From positions 61,867 to 125,866 of the forward strand of contig MWCX01000081.1 of NCBI GenBank assembly GCA_002070265.1: 64,000 nt of DNA. The letters are read 5' to 3'. The notes beneath the pieces are model-generated. The model was not told where the DNA came from. It ran no database searches and worked only from the letters and a program-made list of their open reading frames with translations. Positions 23,316 to 33,049 of this stretch are shown in pieces; positions within the stretch are counted from its first letter, which is position 1, and each line of letters begins with the position of its first letter. The position numbers and the translations under genes are program-made. The DNA comes from Bacteroidetes bacterium ADurb.Bin174 (lineage in GTDB: Bacteria; Bacteroidota; Bacteroidia; Bacteroidales; Paludibacteraceae).

Positions 23316-24374
23316 ATGAAAGAGATATTTGCAAAACGATTTAAATCAGCTCGTTTAATGAAAGGGTTTTCTTTACAGGATTTAGCTAATGAAATTGATG
23401 GTAAATTGTCTCGTCAAGCGCTACATCGCTATGAGAAAGGAGAGGTTATCCCCGATAATGAAAAAATCAATTTATTAAGCAAAGCATTAGATGTTAATCC
23501 TGATTTCTTTTTTAGAAAAACGAAAGTGGAATTGGGTGAAATAGAATATCGTAAGTTGAGCAAAATGCCGAAAAAAGAAGCTTCTATAATCAGAGAAAAA
23601 ACAAAAGAATATCTCTCACGCTATTTAGAATTGGAAGAAATTTTAGGATTGGGTATTGCTTTTCAAAACCCACTTGAAAATTTTGGCATTATAACTTCCT
23701 ACGAACAAGTAAACGTAGCTGCGAATAAATTAAGAAAAGTTTGGAACATAGGCGATAATGCAATATTTAATATTGTTGAACTCTTGGAAGATAAAAATAT
23801 TAAAGTTGTGAAATTGAATGTTGATGAAGATTTTAACGGTTTGCAAACCTTTGTGAATGGCAATATTCCTGTAATTGCTTATAACATTAAAAAGGCTAAT
23901 AAACCTGACAGAATTAGACTTACTCTTTTACATGAATTAGCTCACTTACTTTTAACTTTTGGCAATATTAGTTCAAAACAAAAAGAAACTTTATGTTATC
24001 AGTTTGCAGGTGCAGTTCTGCTGCCCGAAAAAACATTAAAAGCAGAGTTGGGTGAACATAGAAGCAAATTATCAATAAATGAATTAGGTAATATCAAAAA
24101 ACAATATGGTATTTCTATGCAAGCCATTGTCATGAGAGCCAAAGATTGCGGCATTATCAATGAACAATATACTGAACAATTCTTTTTTTTAATCAATCAT
24201 ATGAATTGGAAAGTCGATGAACCAGCCGAGTATTATGGTACTGAAGGCTCAAACCGCTTTGAGCAACTATTATTCAGAGCATTGATTGAGGAACAAATTT
24301 CAATATCAAAAGCAGCTTCATTGAACAACCAAACTTTAGCTGATTTTAGAAAGGAATATCAATTGGCATTTTAG
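23316..24374 (+). CDS. XRE regulator fused to ImmA/IrrE metallopeptidase
   Basis: A 352-aa protein. Residues ~5-60 form an XRE-type helix-turn-helix (FKSARLMKGFSLQDLANEIDGKLSRQALHRYEKGE). A C-terminal ImmA/IrrE (COG2856) domain carries the zinc motif HELAH in LLHELAHLLLTFG, followed by CYQFAGAVLLPE. Proteins of this kind repress their own operon and are inactivated by proteolysis, or cleave other repressors. The ATG at 23316 is chosen because the HTH begins there; the longer open frame has no domain. The PIN-domain gene follows 25 bp downstream, making a probable toxin-antitoxin or phage-response pair. Both genes are strongly A/T-rich relative to their neighbours. Confidence 0.82.
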   Translation: MKEIFAKRFKSARLMKGFSLQDLANEIDGKLSRQALHRYEKGEVIPDNEKINLLSKALDVNPDFFFRKTKVELGEIEYRKLSKMPKKEASIIREKTKEYLSRYLELEEILGLGIAFQNPLENFGIITSYEQVNVAANKLRKVWNIGDNAIFNIVELLEDKNIKVVKLNVDEDFNGLQTFVNGNIPVIAYNIKKANKPDRIRLTLLHELAHLLLTFGNISSKQKETLCYQFAGAVLLPEKTLKAELGEHRSKLSINELGNIKKQYGISMQAIVMRAKDCGIINEQYTEQFFFLINHMNWKVDEPAEYYGTEGSNRFEQLLFRALIEEQISISKAASLNNQTLADFRKEYQLAF

Positions 24375-24399
24375 TAACATAATCTTGCGATTTTGAGTA

Positions 24400-24918
24400 A
24401 TGAAAGTAAGAATAGCTGTTACGGATGCCAATATCTTTATTGATTTGTTTGATCTAGGATTGATGAAATCTTTTTTCAATCTTGAATTTGAAATACATAC
24501 TACTACCTCAGTTTTATTTGAGTTGTACGCCGAACAACAAGAAATACTTCAAGCTTATCAATCTGTTGGTAGGCTTGAAGTTCATAACTTAAAGGAAGAA
24601 GATTTGATAGAAATATACAATAATAATTATCCAAAGTCTTTGTCAGAAGCTGACAAATCTGTTTTGTATATTGCTAACAAGATTAATGCTTGTGTTTTGA
24701 GTAGCGATAAAATACTTCGAAATTGTGCGAAAAACAAAGAAATCGAATACCATGGTATGATTTGGATTTTTGACAAATTCGTTGAAACGGCAACTTTAAC
24801 ACCGAGAGAGGCGACATCTAAATTAAATCAACTTGTAGCTTCTAATTTTCTTTTTCGAAACAATCAAAAATTGGCTGGAGAAATTGAAAAACGATTGAAA
24901 ATTTGGTCACAAAAATGA
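24400..24918 (+). CDS. PIN-domain-like protein, probable toxin of XRE-ImmA pair
   Basis: A 172-aa protein with the PIN-like nuclease arrangement: Asp at VTDANIFIDLF (~8-18), Glu in FELYAEQQE (~47), an acidic pair in LSEADKSVLYIA, and Asp in VLSSDKILRNCA. These match the four acidic positions of PIN ribonucleases, though I cannot confirm the structure. It lies directly after the XRE-ImmA gene and before a strong terminator, so the two form a unit. Similar pairings of COG2856/XRE proteins with PIN toxins are described for bacterial toxin-antitoxin systems. RNA cleavage is inferred. Confidence 0.7.
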   Translation: MKVRIAVTDANIFIDLFDLGLMKSFFNLEFEIHTTTSVLFELYAEQQEILQAYQSVGRLEVHNLKEEDLIEIYNNNYPKSLSEADKSVLYIANKINACVLSSDKILRNCAKNKEIEYHGMIWIFDKFVETATLTPREATSKLNQLVASNFLFRNNQKLAGEIEKRLKIWSQK

Positions 24919-24925
24919 TATCAAC

Positions 24926-24958
24926 AAAAAGCCCCAGACATCACGTGCAGGGGCTTTT
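24926..24958. terminator. Bidirectional intrinsic terminator
   Basis: AAAAAGCCCC (24926-24935) pairs with GGGGCTTTT (24950-24958) around a 14-nt loop, flanked by A and T runs on both sides. It lies between the convergent PIN gene and the DUF2461 gene and should serve both. Confidence 0.85.
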
Positions 24959-24995
24959 CAGTTGTTTGTTTTTATGTATGAAAACTTCGTTTTCC

Positions 24996-25655
24996 TTACC
25001 CGATTGCTTCATTTAAAAACACATTGAACGGATACTGCACCTTGTATAATTCCATCAAGCGTTCAATTACGTTTCCTTGCATGAAAAACTTGTCATCTAA
25101 CATGTGATAGGTGACAAAGTGCCTGTTTTTTATCAGATCAATCTCTTTAAACTCTTTCGAGTATCCGCGTGGTGGATTTTTCAGTTTGTCTTCTTCCATC
25201 AATTTTGGAAAAAGTGTTTTAAAGGGCTTGTTGTCTAAAATTGCCCGAATTTTATCCGGATAGTCATAAATATGTTGCCTGATTGACTCTAACTCGGCGG
25301 CATCGGGCGAGTGAATACCTCCTGAAACAAACGATTCACCCGGTTTTAGATGAATATAATATCCTGCTTGTCGGGTTTTTCGTCCACCTTTGGCAACAAA
25401 TGCGCTCATATGTGTTTTATAAGGTGTTTTGTCGGGCGAGAAGCGAATGTCGCGATAAATGCGAAACATACATTCCGGAGCGGTGACCATGCCTATGCTT
25501 ACATCCAATTCGCTAAGCGGCGGGATAAGCGCATTGACAAATGTTTCAAACATTTCGCGTGCCTTTATATATTCCTGTTTGTGTTCGTTAAACCAGTTAC
25601 GGTCGTTATGAATCCGCAATTGCGCCAAAAAGTTGAATAGCTGTCTAAAGTCCAT
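24996..25655 (-). CDS. DUF2461 protein (TIGR02453 family)
   Basis: A 219-aa cytosolic protein of the DUF2461 family. It begins with LFNFLAQLRIHNDRNWFNEHKQEYIKAREMFE and includes the family landmarks MFRIYRDIRFSPDKTPYKTHMSAFVA and GYYIHLKPGESFVSGGIHSPD. The length is normal. The biochemical function of the family is not known. It converges on the PIN gene and is separated from the upstream gene by a MITE-like repeat. Confidence 0.88.
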   Translation of the reverse strand: MDFRQLFNFLAQLRIHNDRNWFNEHKQEYIKAREMFETFVNALIPPLSELDVSIGMVTAPECMFRIYRDIRFSPDKTPYKTHMSAFVAKGGRKTRQAGYYIHLKPGESFVSGGIHSPDAAELESIRQHIYDYPDKIRAILDNKPFKTLFPKLMEEDKLKNPPRGYSKEFKEIDLIKNRHFVTYHMLDDKFFMQGNVIERLMELYKVQYPFNVFLNEAIG

Positions 25656-25672
25656 TTGATTTACATTTTATA

Positions 25673-25721
25673 TCTAAGACACCTTACGGTTTTTGGTTGA
25701 ATATTTGTTTTAAGACAGCCC
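25673..25721. repeat. MITE-like 49-bp repeat, copy 1
   Basis: A block ending in gttgaatatttgttttaaga and cagccc, nearly the same as 44575-44622. Shared features are acacctta, gttgaatatt and agacagcc, with complementary TCT..AGA-type ends. It sits between the 5' ends/3' ends of the DUF2461 and nitrilase-fusion genes and could be a decayed miniature transposable element. Confidence 0.6.
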
Positions 25722-25725
25722 CAAT

Positions 25726-27249
25726 TTATCGCCTTTTCAAAGAGTAAATATCTTTCCTTCTGTCTCGTAAATTTCTTACGCTTCCGAACTGGTTCAATTC
25801 GTTAAGCAAATCCAAATCCACATCGGCAATCAGTATCATTTCCGTGTTGGGTGTGGCTTCGGCTTTTACACCGTTGGTAGGGAATGCAAAATCACAAGGT
25901 GTGAAGACCATGGCCTGTCCATACTGTATATCCATATTATGTACTTTCGGCAAGTTACCCACGCATCCGGCAATAGCAACGAAGCACTCGTTCTCAATGG
26001 CTCGTGCTTGCGCGCAGTGCCTTACACGTGAATAGCCGTTTTGCGTGTCGGTAAGGAAAGGAACAAAAAGAATTTGCATACCTTCATCAGCAAGCAGGCG
26101 TGGAAGTTCCGGAAATTCTACGTCGTAACATATTAGCACGCCGATTTTTCCGCAGTCCGTATCGAAAGTTTTCAGCACATCACCACCTTGCATGCCCCAC
26201 ACACGGGCTTCGTCGGGTGTAACGTGGAGCTTTTCATATTTCTCACGTGAGCCGTCTCTGCGACAAAGATACCCTACGTTGTAAAGGCTGTTTTCTCGCA
26301 TTTCGGGCATGCTTCCGGTCAAGATGTTGATGTTGTATGAAATAGCAAGCTCAGACATATTGTTTACTATTTCGTCGGTGTATTTGGCTAATTCACGGAT
26401 AGCATTGGGTTCTGAAAGATGGTTGTATTGAGCCATTAGCGGAGCGTTGAAAAATTCCGGGAATAATGCAAAGTCACAACGATACCCGGAAACGGCATCA
26501 ATGAAAAATTCGGCTTGCTGCATCATGTCGTCCAGGTTTTGGTATGAACGCATCTGCCACTGGATAAGTCCCAGGCGAACAATCTTTTTGGCAATGGTAG
26601 CTTCGTCGGTTGGCTCTTCGTAGTAAATATTATCCCAACGCATTAATACAGCGTATTCGTTACTCTTTTCATCACCTTGCAGATAACCACGAAGCACCCG
26701 AACAGCTTGAAAGTTATTTGATATTTGGAAATTGAGTACAGGATCGTCCATCTCTTTCAGACGTACACCCCTGATGTATTCACGGGGCGACAGTTTATCC
26801 GCATACAGATGATAGTTAGGCATTCGTCCGCCAAAGATGATGGATTTCAGGTTCAGGCGTTCGCAAAGGTCTTTGCGGTAGTCGTACATACGTCTGCCTA
26901 ATCGAAGTCCTCTAAATTCTTGACCTACTAAAACCTCTATACCGTACAGTACATCGCCTTTGGGATCATGTGTGCTAAAATTATCCCCAATGATTTGTTT
27001 GTAGGTGTGTTTATCGCCAAATTTTTTGTAATCTACTATAATGGAAAGTGCACATCCTGCCAGCTTCCCATTTATTTTGATAACAATCTGTCCTTCAGGA
27101 AAAATATTAATAAGTTTTTGAATCTGCTCTTTTCTCCAATATCCACTTGGTCCGTCACCGTAAATTTCAATCATTATCTGCTTTAACTCTTCATAGTCTT
27201 CAATGTTCAGGTAACTTAATTCAATGTTTTCAATATTGCTTAAATCCAT
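25726..27249 (-). CDS. GNAT acetyltransferase-nitrilase fusion
   Basis: A 507-aa two-domain protein. Residues ~10-200 are a GNAT N-acetyltransferase domain with the acetyl-CoA-binding region EVLVGQEFRGLRLGRRMYDYR (~105-125). Residues ~225-500 are a carbon-nitrogen hydrolase with the full catalytic triad: Glu265 (FPEFF), Lys340 (EKLHVTPDE) and Cys374 (LICYDVEFPEL). This fusion is conserved in Bacteroidota and other phyla; the substrate is not known and is usually guessed to be an amide. No signal peptide is present. It is a single gene; the intergenic region upstream holds only word repeats. Confidence 0.9.
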   Translation of the reverse strand: MDLSNIENIELSYLNIEDYEELKQIMIEIYGDGPSGYWRKEQIQKLINIFPEGQIVIKINGKLAGCALSIIVDYKKFGDKHTYKQIIGDNFSTHDPKGDVLYGIEVLVGQEFRGLRLGRRMYDYRKDLCERLNLKSIIFGGRMPNYHLYADKLSPREYIRGVRLKEMDDPVLNFQISNNFQAVRVLRGYLQGDEKSNEYAVLMRWDNIYYEEPTDEATIAKKIVRLGLIQWQMRSYQNLDDMMQQAEFFIDAVSGYRCDFALFPEFFNAPLMAQYNHLSEPNAIRELAKYTDEIVNNMSELAISYNINILTGSMPEMRENSLYNVGYLCRRDGSREKYEKLHVTPDEARVWGMQGGDVLKTFDTDCGKIGVLICYDVEFPELPRLLADEGMQILFVPFLTDTQNGYSRVRHCAQARAIENECFVAIAGCVGNLPKVHNMDIQYGQAMVFTPCDFAFPTNGVKAEATPNTEMILIADVDLDLLNELNQFGSVRNLRDRRKDIYSLKRR

Positions 27250-27317
27250 ATTTGTTTATTTTTTTAGAAACACAAAGTTACTAAAAATTAATCACAATTA
27301 TTATGGGGCGGCGGTTT

Positions 27318-27345
27318 GAACTAAGAATTAAGAACTAAGAACTAA
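27318..27345. repeat. Short word-repeat tract
   Basis: Three to four iterations of aactaagaactaa between the nitrilase-fusion gene and purC. Same family as 1915-2162. Confidence 0.6.
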
Positions 27346-27434
27346 ATGGGGTGGGGGTTTTGGCAGAGTAGAGTATCTGATTGTATTTGTAGTAATTGAT
27401 GCTAATGGTTACCTCACCCGGTTCCGAAAGCAAT

Positions 27435-28382
27435 TTAAACGGTTTTTAAGTAAGAGTTTACATTTTTCCTGATACGGTCGGTGATATGGTCGGTATCAGC
27501 ACGTTTAAATGTTTCTCCGGTGATGTTTTCGTACAATTCAATGTATCTGTTGCTGATGCCGGCTACTATTTCATCGGTCATTTCAGGTACGGTCTGTCCT
27601 TCTTTTCCCTGGAAATTATTAGCCATCAACCATTCTCTCACAAATTCCTTGGATAATTGTTTTTGTGCTTCTCCTTTTTCGAATCTTTCGCGGTAACCAT
27701 CAGCATAAAAATATCGGGAAGAGTCCGGAGTATGTATCTCATCAATCAGATAAATTTTCTCATCTCGTTTTCCGAATTCATATTTGGTGTCCACAAGGAT
27801 TAAACCTCTTTGAGCAGCGATTTCAGAGCCGCGTATAAACAATTCCATGGCATATTGCTCTAAAAGCGCATAATCTTCCGGAGAAACCAGGCCCTTCCTC
27901 AATATTTCTTCTTTGGAAATATCTTCGTCATGCAACCCATATTCAGCCTTGGTTGTCGGTGTGATGATGGGTGTGTCGAACTTTTGATTTTCCCTCATCC
28001 CTTCCGGTATGGATACACCACAAATTTCTCTGACCCCACTTTTGTACGCACGCCAGGCACTACCACAAAGATAGCCACGCACAATCATTTCGACAGGAAA
28101 GCCCTGGCAACGCAAGCCAACTGTCACCATAGGGTCGGGGGTAGCTAATTTCCAGTTGGGAACGATATCCGATGTGGCATCCAGAAACTTAGCAGCAAGC
28201 TGATTGAGCATCTGTCCTTTGAAAGGAATTCCTTTCGGGAGGACCACATCAAAAGCCGAAATCCTATCGGTTGCTACCATGACCAATAAATCATTTTTTA
28301 CTGTATAAACATCACGAACTTTACCGTGATAAACATGCGTCTGACCTTCAAACTGAAAATTAGTATGAACAAGCGATTTCAT
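27435..28382 (-). CDS. purC: Phosphoribosylaminoimidazole-succinocarboxamide synthase
   Basis: A 315-aa SAICAR synthetase, the purine biosynthesis enzyme that joins CAIR and aspartate using ATP. The N-terminus [18 protein letters not shown] carries the family nucleotide-binding GKVRDVY motif; [20 protein letters not shown] and [14 protein letters not shown] follow, and [32 protein letters not shown] contains the conserved acidic motif. The length is that of the longer bacterial/eukaryotic-type PurC found in Bacteroidota. It is not clustered with other pur genes here. Confidence 0.95.
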   Translation of the reverse strand: MKSLVHTNFQFEGQTHVYHGKVRDVYTVKNDLLVMVATDRISAFDVVLPKGIPFKGQMLNQLAAKFLDATSDIVPNWKLATPDPMVTVGLRCQGFPVEMIVRGYLCGSAWRAYKSGVREICGVSIPEGMRENQKFDTPIITPTTKAEYGLHDEDISKEEILRKGLVSPEDYALLEQYAMELFIRGSEIAAQRGLILVDTKYEFGKRDEKIYLIDEIHTPDSSRYFYADGYRERFEKGEAQKQLSKEFVREWLMANNFQGKEGQTVPEMTDEIVAGISNRYIELYENITGETFKRADTDHITDRIRKNVNSYLKTV

Positions 28383-28429
28383 TAATTAATAAATTATAAA
28401 TTGTAAATAACTTCTTTAACTTCCATCCT

Positions 28430-29278
28430 CTATTTCTTCATCATCAAATGCTCCAACGGATTTCCACTCTTCATCAAATAAGCAATGAGTTGATAAGGTA
28501 AAACCACTTCTGTTTCACCCATATAATACGGAGCTATTTCGTAAGGATTAAAAACATAGGTAATTGCCTCTTCATGGATGTAAAAATTACCATTGGGTTT
28601 AATTTCCTCAGGGAAATAATCGGATTTATCAAAGTTTCCCACATAGGTTATATCTTCATTAGCATTCAAATCACTCAAAAGCTTGTTTTTAATAATTTCT
28701 GTCAATTCAGTTTGATATCCTTCTTTAAAAATTTTATCTTCAGTGATTATACTGCCGTCTTTTAAATCAAAGTTATAAAACAAACGGGTTTTATTAGGAT
28801 GTGCTCCTCCAAAATCAACAAACCGAGATATTCCGTAAGAAAAAATATCTTGGTCATTGTGTAGTGCAAAACCATCTAATATGATAGCGTTGTCGAATGA
28901 TAACCGACTACTTTCAGTGATTCTTTTAGCAAAATCAGCATTGTTATCTATGTATTCTTTTCCTAAATCAGCGGCGTAAGCCTTCAACAAAGAATCTTCG
29001 GGACAATCAGTTAAATAATCACCAAATAACTCTGCAAAAATATAAGTTTTCAGTTTACTTAAAACATTTTTTTCTGCGTGTTTAACAGGAAAATCGACAT
29101 TCAACTCGATGGTCATTTTACCCAAGGCAGGATCTTCATCAGAAAGATAAATCGTGTCAAGCAGACTGAAATTTTCAACCAAGACAGATTGCGGAGGTTT
29201 TGCTCTCAGCATGAAAAACAGTGCAATCGCTACTAATACAATAGTAACTGTTGCGATAATAATCTTGTTAGCTTTCAT
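28430..29278 (-). CDS. DUF3298/DUF4163 (RsiV-like) exported protein
   Basis: A 282-aa protein with an N-terminal signal anchor (IIIATVTIVLVAIALFFML, ~6-24) and no lipobox. The body matches the RsiV/DUF3298 fold: FSYGISRFVDFGGAHPNKTRLFYNFDLKDGSII (~150-182) with the GGAHP motif, and the C-terminal ITYVFNPYEIAPYYMGETEVVLPY. In Bacillus the related RsiV binds lysozyme, but most members have no known role, so I do not assign one. It begins upstream of purC (47 bp) on the same strand. Confidence 0.82.
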   Translation of the reverse strand: MKANKIIIATVTIVLVAIALFFMLRAKPPQSVLVENFSLLDTIYLSDEDPALGKMTIELNVDFPVKHAEKNVLSKLKTYIFAELFGDYLTDCPEDSLLKAYAADLGKEYIDNNADFAKRITESSRLSFDNAIILDGFALHNDQDIFSYGISRFVDFGGAHPNKTRLFYNFDLKDGSIITEDKIFKEGYQTELTEIIKNKLLSDLNANEDITYVGNFDKSDYFPEEIKPNGNFYIHEEAITYVFNPYEIAPYYMGETEVVLPYQLIAYLMKSGNPLEHLMMKK

Positions 29279-29618
29279 ACGTTTAAATTATATTTTTCAG
29301 TTGTCGTATGGAACTCTCGATGAACGAGTTGTATATTTGATTGTTTATGTGTGCAAATTTACAATTATTTAAATTATAAATACTATTTCAAAAATATAAA
29401 AGAATGATTTTGACTAAACAAATTGAGTGTAGGGGTGTTTGTAGATGATATGGCAGTTTCAATTAGTCTGTTATCTGTTTAAGTATTAGAGGAAAAAATA
29501 AGTAGTATCTTTCTATGTGCTTTGTAAAAAAGGAAATGTTAGCAGAATTGATTACATTTGTCAATCCGTTGAGGTTTTATTTTCATATAGCGTGCATATA
29601 TTCAGACTTCCATAACAA
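29279..29618. other. Intergenic region without a gene
   Basis: 340 bp of A/T-rich DNA between the divergent DUF3298 and GSCFA genes. A TACATTTG at 29553-29560 fits the -7 promoter element and could serve the GSCFA gene (58 bp upstream of its start). I see no further structure. Confidence 0.5.
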
Positions 29619-30569
29619 ATGAACAAATTCACCACCACCGTAAAATTTGAACCTTTAGATTATAAGATTGATCATCACAGTAACATCCTGTTGATGGGTT
29701 CTTGTTTTTCCGAATACATCGGCAGTAAGCTTAGAAATGCCGGTTTTTCTGTAGAGATGAATCCTTTTGGAGTGTTGTTTAATCCGGTTTCAGTAAAAAT
29801 GGGTTTGGAGTATCTCATTGAAAACAGACGATTTATACAGAAAGATTTATTTTTTAACGGTTTGCTATGGGGAAGTTTTGCACACAGTACTTTGTTTTCT
29901 GCAACTGATCCTGATGTATGCCTGGAGAAGATAAATACCAATATTGATATCGGACACGTACATTTGTTAAAAACTGACTTTCTGTTGCTAACCTTTGGGA
30001 CTGCATGGGTATATGACTTGAAAGAAACAGGTGGGCTAGTCGCTAATTGCCATAAATTACCGGCTGCAAAATTCAATCGCCGCAGGTTAACGGTTCAGGA
30101 AATTGTCGCTGCTTATGCTACTTTATTTCAAAATATTGGGGTAATCAATCCTAAAATGCAAGTTGTTTGTACGGTTAGTCCGGTTAGGCATTGGAAAGAT
30201 GGTCCCCATGAAAACACCATCAGTAAAGGAATTTTGCATTTAGCTATTGACGAGTTATGCAAAAAGTTTGAGTTTGTACATTATTTTCCGGCTTATGAAA
30301 TACAGTTGGATGAATTGCGGGATTACAGGTTTTATGCAGAAGATATGATTCATCCTTCACCTGTTGCTATTCATCATATTTGGCAGCGGTTTCAGACCTT
30401 TTGTATGCATGAAGAAACCATGAAAATAGCTGAGCGCATAGAAGAAATACGTTTACAAGAAGGACATCGGGGTATTCATCCGGACTCATCCGAACATCAG
30501 GCTTTTTTGAAAAAGTTAGCCGATAAAAAGCAAAAATTCAGGACAGAATATCCGTATATTGATTTGTGA
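29619..30569 (+). CDS. GSCFA-domain protein
   Basis: A 316-aa protein of the GSCFA family (PF08885), related to SGNH/GDSL hydrolases. The name-giving motif appears as MGSCFSEYIGSKL near residue 27. Further conserved parts are LTFGTAWVYDLKETGGLVANCHKLP and the C-terminal MIHPSPVAIHHIW, which may supply the His of a catalytic pair. No signal peptide, so probably cytosolic. The substrate is unknown. Confidence 0.87.
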   Translation: MNKFTTTVKFEPLDYKIDHHSNILLMGSCFSEYIGSKLRNAGFSVEMNPFGVLFNPVSVKMGLEYLIENRRFIQKDLFFNGLLWGSFAHSTLFSATDPDVCLEKINTNIDIGHVHLLKTDFLLLTFGTAWVYDLKETGGLVANCHKLPAAKFNRRRLTVQEIVAAYATLFQNIGVINPKMQVVCTVSPVRHWKDGPHENTISKGILHLAIDELCKKFEFVHYFPAYEIQLDELRDYRFYAEDMIHPSPVAIHHIWQRFQTFCMHEETMKIAERIEEIRLQEGHRGIHPDSSEHQAFLKKLADKKQKFRTEYPYIDL

Positions 30570-30587
30570 TTCAAGAATAAAAACTTA

Positions 30588-30844
30588 TGTTCACGAGTTC
30601 CGAGTTCACGAGGCAGGTTTCTCGCAGAATTACGCGAATTCCGGTGCTACGTTGCACAACACAACTGACCTTGCCTGGTGAGCCAAAAAACAAGTGAGAT
30701 TGACGTAAAGAATCGTTCTTGTTTGAGCTGCGCAGCAGCGAGTTTGAACGATTTAGTCAATCGAGCGTAAGTTTTTTGAGCGAAGCAGGCGTAGTCTTGA
30801 TTTTTTTTTGCTTCGTTTTTTTGTATCAAGACAAAAAAATGAAG
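30588..30844. repeat. Mixed repeat block ending in conserved hairpin, copy 2
   Basis: It starts with word repeat (gagttccgagttcacgagg), followed by an inverted copy of the 30-50 repeat at 30667-30684 and ~110 bp of unfamiliar DNA. It ends with the 14-bp stem element at 30811-30844 (CTTCGTTTTTTTGT / ACAAAAAAATGAAG), nearly identical to 13900-13933. The hairpin ends 7 bp from the stop of the uronate transporter gene. No gene is visible. Confidence 0.7.
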
Positions 30845-30850
30845 AGGATG

Positions 30851-32326
30851 TTAATCCAAAGTAATCACTTTATATTTCGGCACCAAAGCCTTCATAATAA
30901 TCCAACCAACCAGGTAAGCCACCGCACAAATACAGAATATTGCAAAATAACCTGCGGGTTTCCCTACAAATCCTAAGAACGTCATGTTTGTTTCTCCGGC
31001 ATAAACGAACAAGTTACCGGCACTTTTTTGTAAAATCATCGAGCCAACGCCTCCGGCCATGCCTCCAATTCCGGTTACGGTTGCAATGGCACCATGGGGG
31101 AACATATCACCAATGGTTGAGAAAAGATTGGCACTCCAAGCCTGGTGTGCAGAACATCCTATTGAGATTAACAATACGGGAATCCAGGCAGCATGCTGAC
31201 CCAATCCGGAAAAATGCATACCGAGTGGTTGTGCAAGCAATACAACCAACGGGAAGAAAGCAAAAATCAACATGGCTTTCATGCGTGCTGCATAAGGATT
31301 TTGTCCGCTGCGATTGATAAAGACCGTAGGTAGTTTTCCACCTAAGATTGAAAGTACCGTTACGATGGCGTAAAGAGTAAAAATCAATGCCATGCCGAGT
31401 CCTTCTGACATTTTGATATCAAATTGAGTGTAGAGATAAGAAGGAGTCCAGAACAAGAAGAACCACCAAACTCCGTCAGTCATGAATTTTCCGGCTACAA
31501 AAGCCCAAGTTTGCTTAAAAGAGAGTATTTTTAAAAAAGGAACTTTTTCCTCTTTAGGATCTTTTTCTTTTTTCTTTTGGTCGGCTATTTCTTTCTGTTT
31601 ATCTTGTTCGATGTATTCAAGTTCCTGGGGGTTGACAAACTTACTTTTTCTTGGAGCGTCATAGAGAAAAACCCAAAAGCCCATCCAGATGAAGCCTAAT
31701 GCACCGATAATGATAAATGCCATCTCCCATCCGAATGCTTTAGCCAATGGTGGAATGGTCAAGGGAGCAAACAAAGCTCCTATGGATGCTCCTGCATTGA
31801 AAATAGAGGTTGCATAAGCACGGTCTTTTTTAGGAAAGTATTCTGCTGTAGCCTTGATGGCAGCCGGGAAGTTACCTGCTTCTCCAAGAGCAAGAATACC
31901 TCGCGCCACCAAGAAGCTGTACATACTGAAGGTAGCAATTACAACGGCTACATCACCTGTAGCAGCAGCCAGTTCAGCCGCACTGTGCAAGCCGACATGT
32001 GCTTCGGTTACAACACCGCAAACAGCATGTAAACAAGCTCCTACACTCCAGACTCCAATGGACCAAAGATAACCTTTTTTGGTTCCCATCCACTCAACAA
32101 AACGTCCGGCGAAAAGCATGGAGATTGCATAAAAAATAGAAAAGAACGAAGTAATGGTCCCATAGTGAGATTCATCCCAGTGAAATTCCGGTTTGATAAA
32201 TTCATCCCAGGTAAGTGATAATACTTGTCTGTCTAAATAATTGATAGTTGTGGCAAAAAATAGTAATGCCACAATGGTCCATCTGTGTTGTGACATTTTT
32301 TGTGTCACGGTTTGTGTCTTACTCAT
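30851..32326 (-). CDS. Hexuronate-type MFS transporter
   Basis: A 491-aa major facilitator with ~12 helices, of the anion:cation symporter/ExuT-like group. The N-terminal signature WTIVALLFFATTINYLDRQVLSLTWDEFIKPEF is typical, as are LALGEAGNFPAAIKATAEYFPKKDRAYATSIFNAGASIGA and the GIGGMAGGVGSMI segment. A charged loop (~240-265, DKQKEIADQKKKEKDPKEEK) separates the halves. It is the last gene of the kdgK-eda-transporter operon, so uptake of glucuronate/galacturonate or KDG is likely. Confidence 0.87.
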   Translation of the reverse strand: MSKTQTVTQKMSQHRWTIVALLFFATTINYLDRQVLSLTWDEFIKPEFHWDESHYGTITSFFSIFYAISMLFAGRFVEWMGTKKGYLWSIGVWSVGACLHAVCGVVTEAHVGLHSAAELAAATGDVAVVIATFSMYSFLVARGILALGEAGNFPAAIKATAEYFPKKDRAYATSIFNAGASIGALFAPLTIPPLAKAFGWEMAFIIIGALGFIWMGFWVFLYDAPRKSKFVNPQELEYIEQDKQKEIADQKKKEKDPKEEKVPFLKILSFKQTWAFVAGKFMTDGVWWFFLFWTPSYLYTQFDIKMSEGLGMALIFTLYAIVTVLSILGGKLPTVFINRSGQNPYAARMKAMLIFAFFPLVVLLAQPLGMHFSGLGQHAAWIPVLLISIGCSAHQAWSANLFSTIGDMFPHGAIATVTGIGGMAGGVGSMILQKSAGNLFVYAGETNMTFLGFVGKPAGYFAIFCICAVAYLVGWIIMKALVPKYKVITLD

Positions 32327-32362
32327 GTTAATTAATTTGTTTGTGAATAATGTGTGAATAAA

Positions 32363-33028
32363 TTATTTTTTTACTTTTTGAATAATTGCAATTGTATCAG
32401 CACAAAGTTTTGTGATGCCATCCCAGTTTTCAGATTTTATCAGTTCAGCAGGAAATAAGTTGGAACCCATGCCAACACAGGTTACGCCTGCATCAAACCA
32501 GGCTTTTAGATTACTTTCTTCAGGTTTTACACCTCCGGTAACCATGAGATTAGACCAGGGCATAGGTGCTTTTAATCCTTTGATAAAGGCAGGACCAAGC
32601 ACATCGCCCGGAAATACCTTGCATAAATCACAACCCATTTCTTGGGCAAATCCTACTTCTGAAACAGACCCGCAACCCGGAGCATAAGGAACCAACCTTC
32701 TGTTGGCGACTTTGGCTACATCAGGATTGAAAAGAGGACTCACAATAAAATTAGCTCCCAATTGGATATACATGGATGCAGTAGGAGCATCTACAACAGA
32801 ACCGATACCCATGATCATTTCGGGACATTCAATGGCAGCATATTTTACCAATTCCCCAAATACTTCGTGTGCAAAATCACCTCGGTTGGTGAATTCAAAA
32901 GCACGAATACCACCTGCATAACAAGCTTTTAATACTTTTTTTGCGACTGCAATATCTTTGTGATAAAATACCGGAACTATTCCGGTTTCTTTCATGACTG
33001 AAAGTACATGTATTTTTGAAAAACGCAT
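32363..33028 (-). CDS. eda: KDPG/KHG aldolase
   Basis: A 221-aa class I aldolase of the KDPG/4-hydroxy-2-oxoglutarate type, which cleaves 2-keto-3-deoxy-6-phosphogluconate to pyruvate and glyceraldehyde-3-phosphate. The Schiff-base lysine is Lys137 (LCKVFPGDV) and the catalytic Glu45 lies in FEFTNRG. The strand motif [11 protein letters not shown] and the phosphate-binding [10 protein letters not shown] are present. It lies 21 bp downstream of kdgK and 36 bp upstream of the transporter gene. Confidence 0.92.
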   Translation of the reverse strand: MRFSKIHVLSVMKETGIVPVFYHKDIAVAKKVLKACYAGGIRAFEFTNRGDFAHEVFGELVKYAAIECPEMIMGIGSVVDAPTASMYIQLGANFIVSPLFNPDVAKVANRRLVPYAPGCGSVSEVGFAQEMGCDLCKVFPGDVLGPAFIKGLKAPMPWSNLMVTGGVKPEESNLKAWFDAGVTCVGMGSNLFPAELIKSENWDGITKLCADTIAIIQKVKK

Positions 33029-33049
33029 ATGGCTTTTAAAATTTACAAT

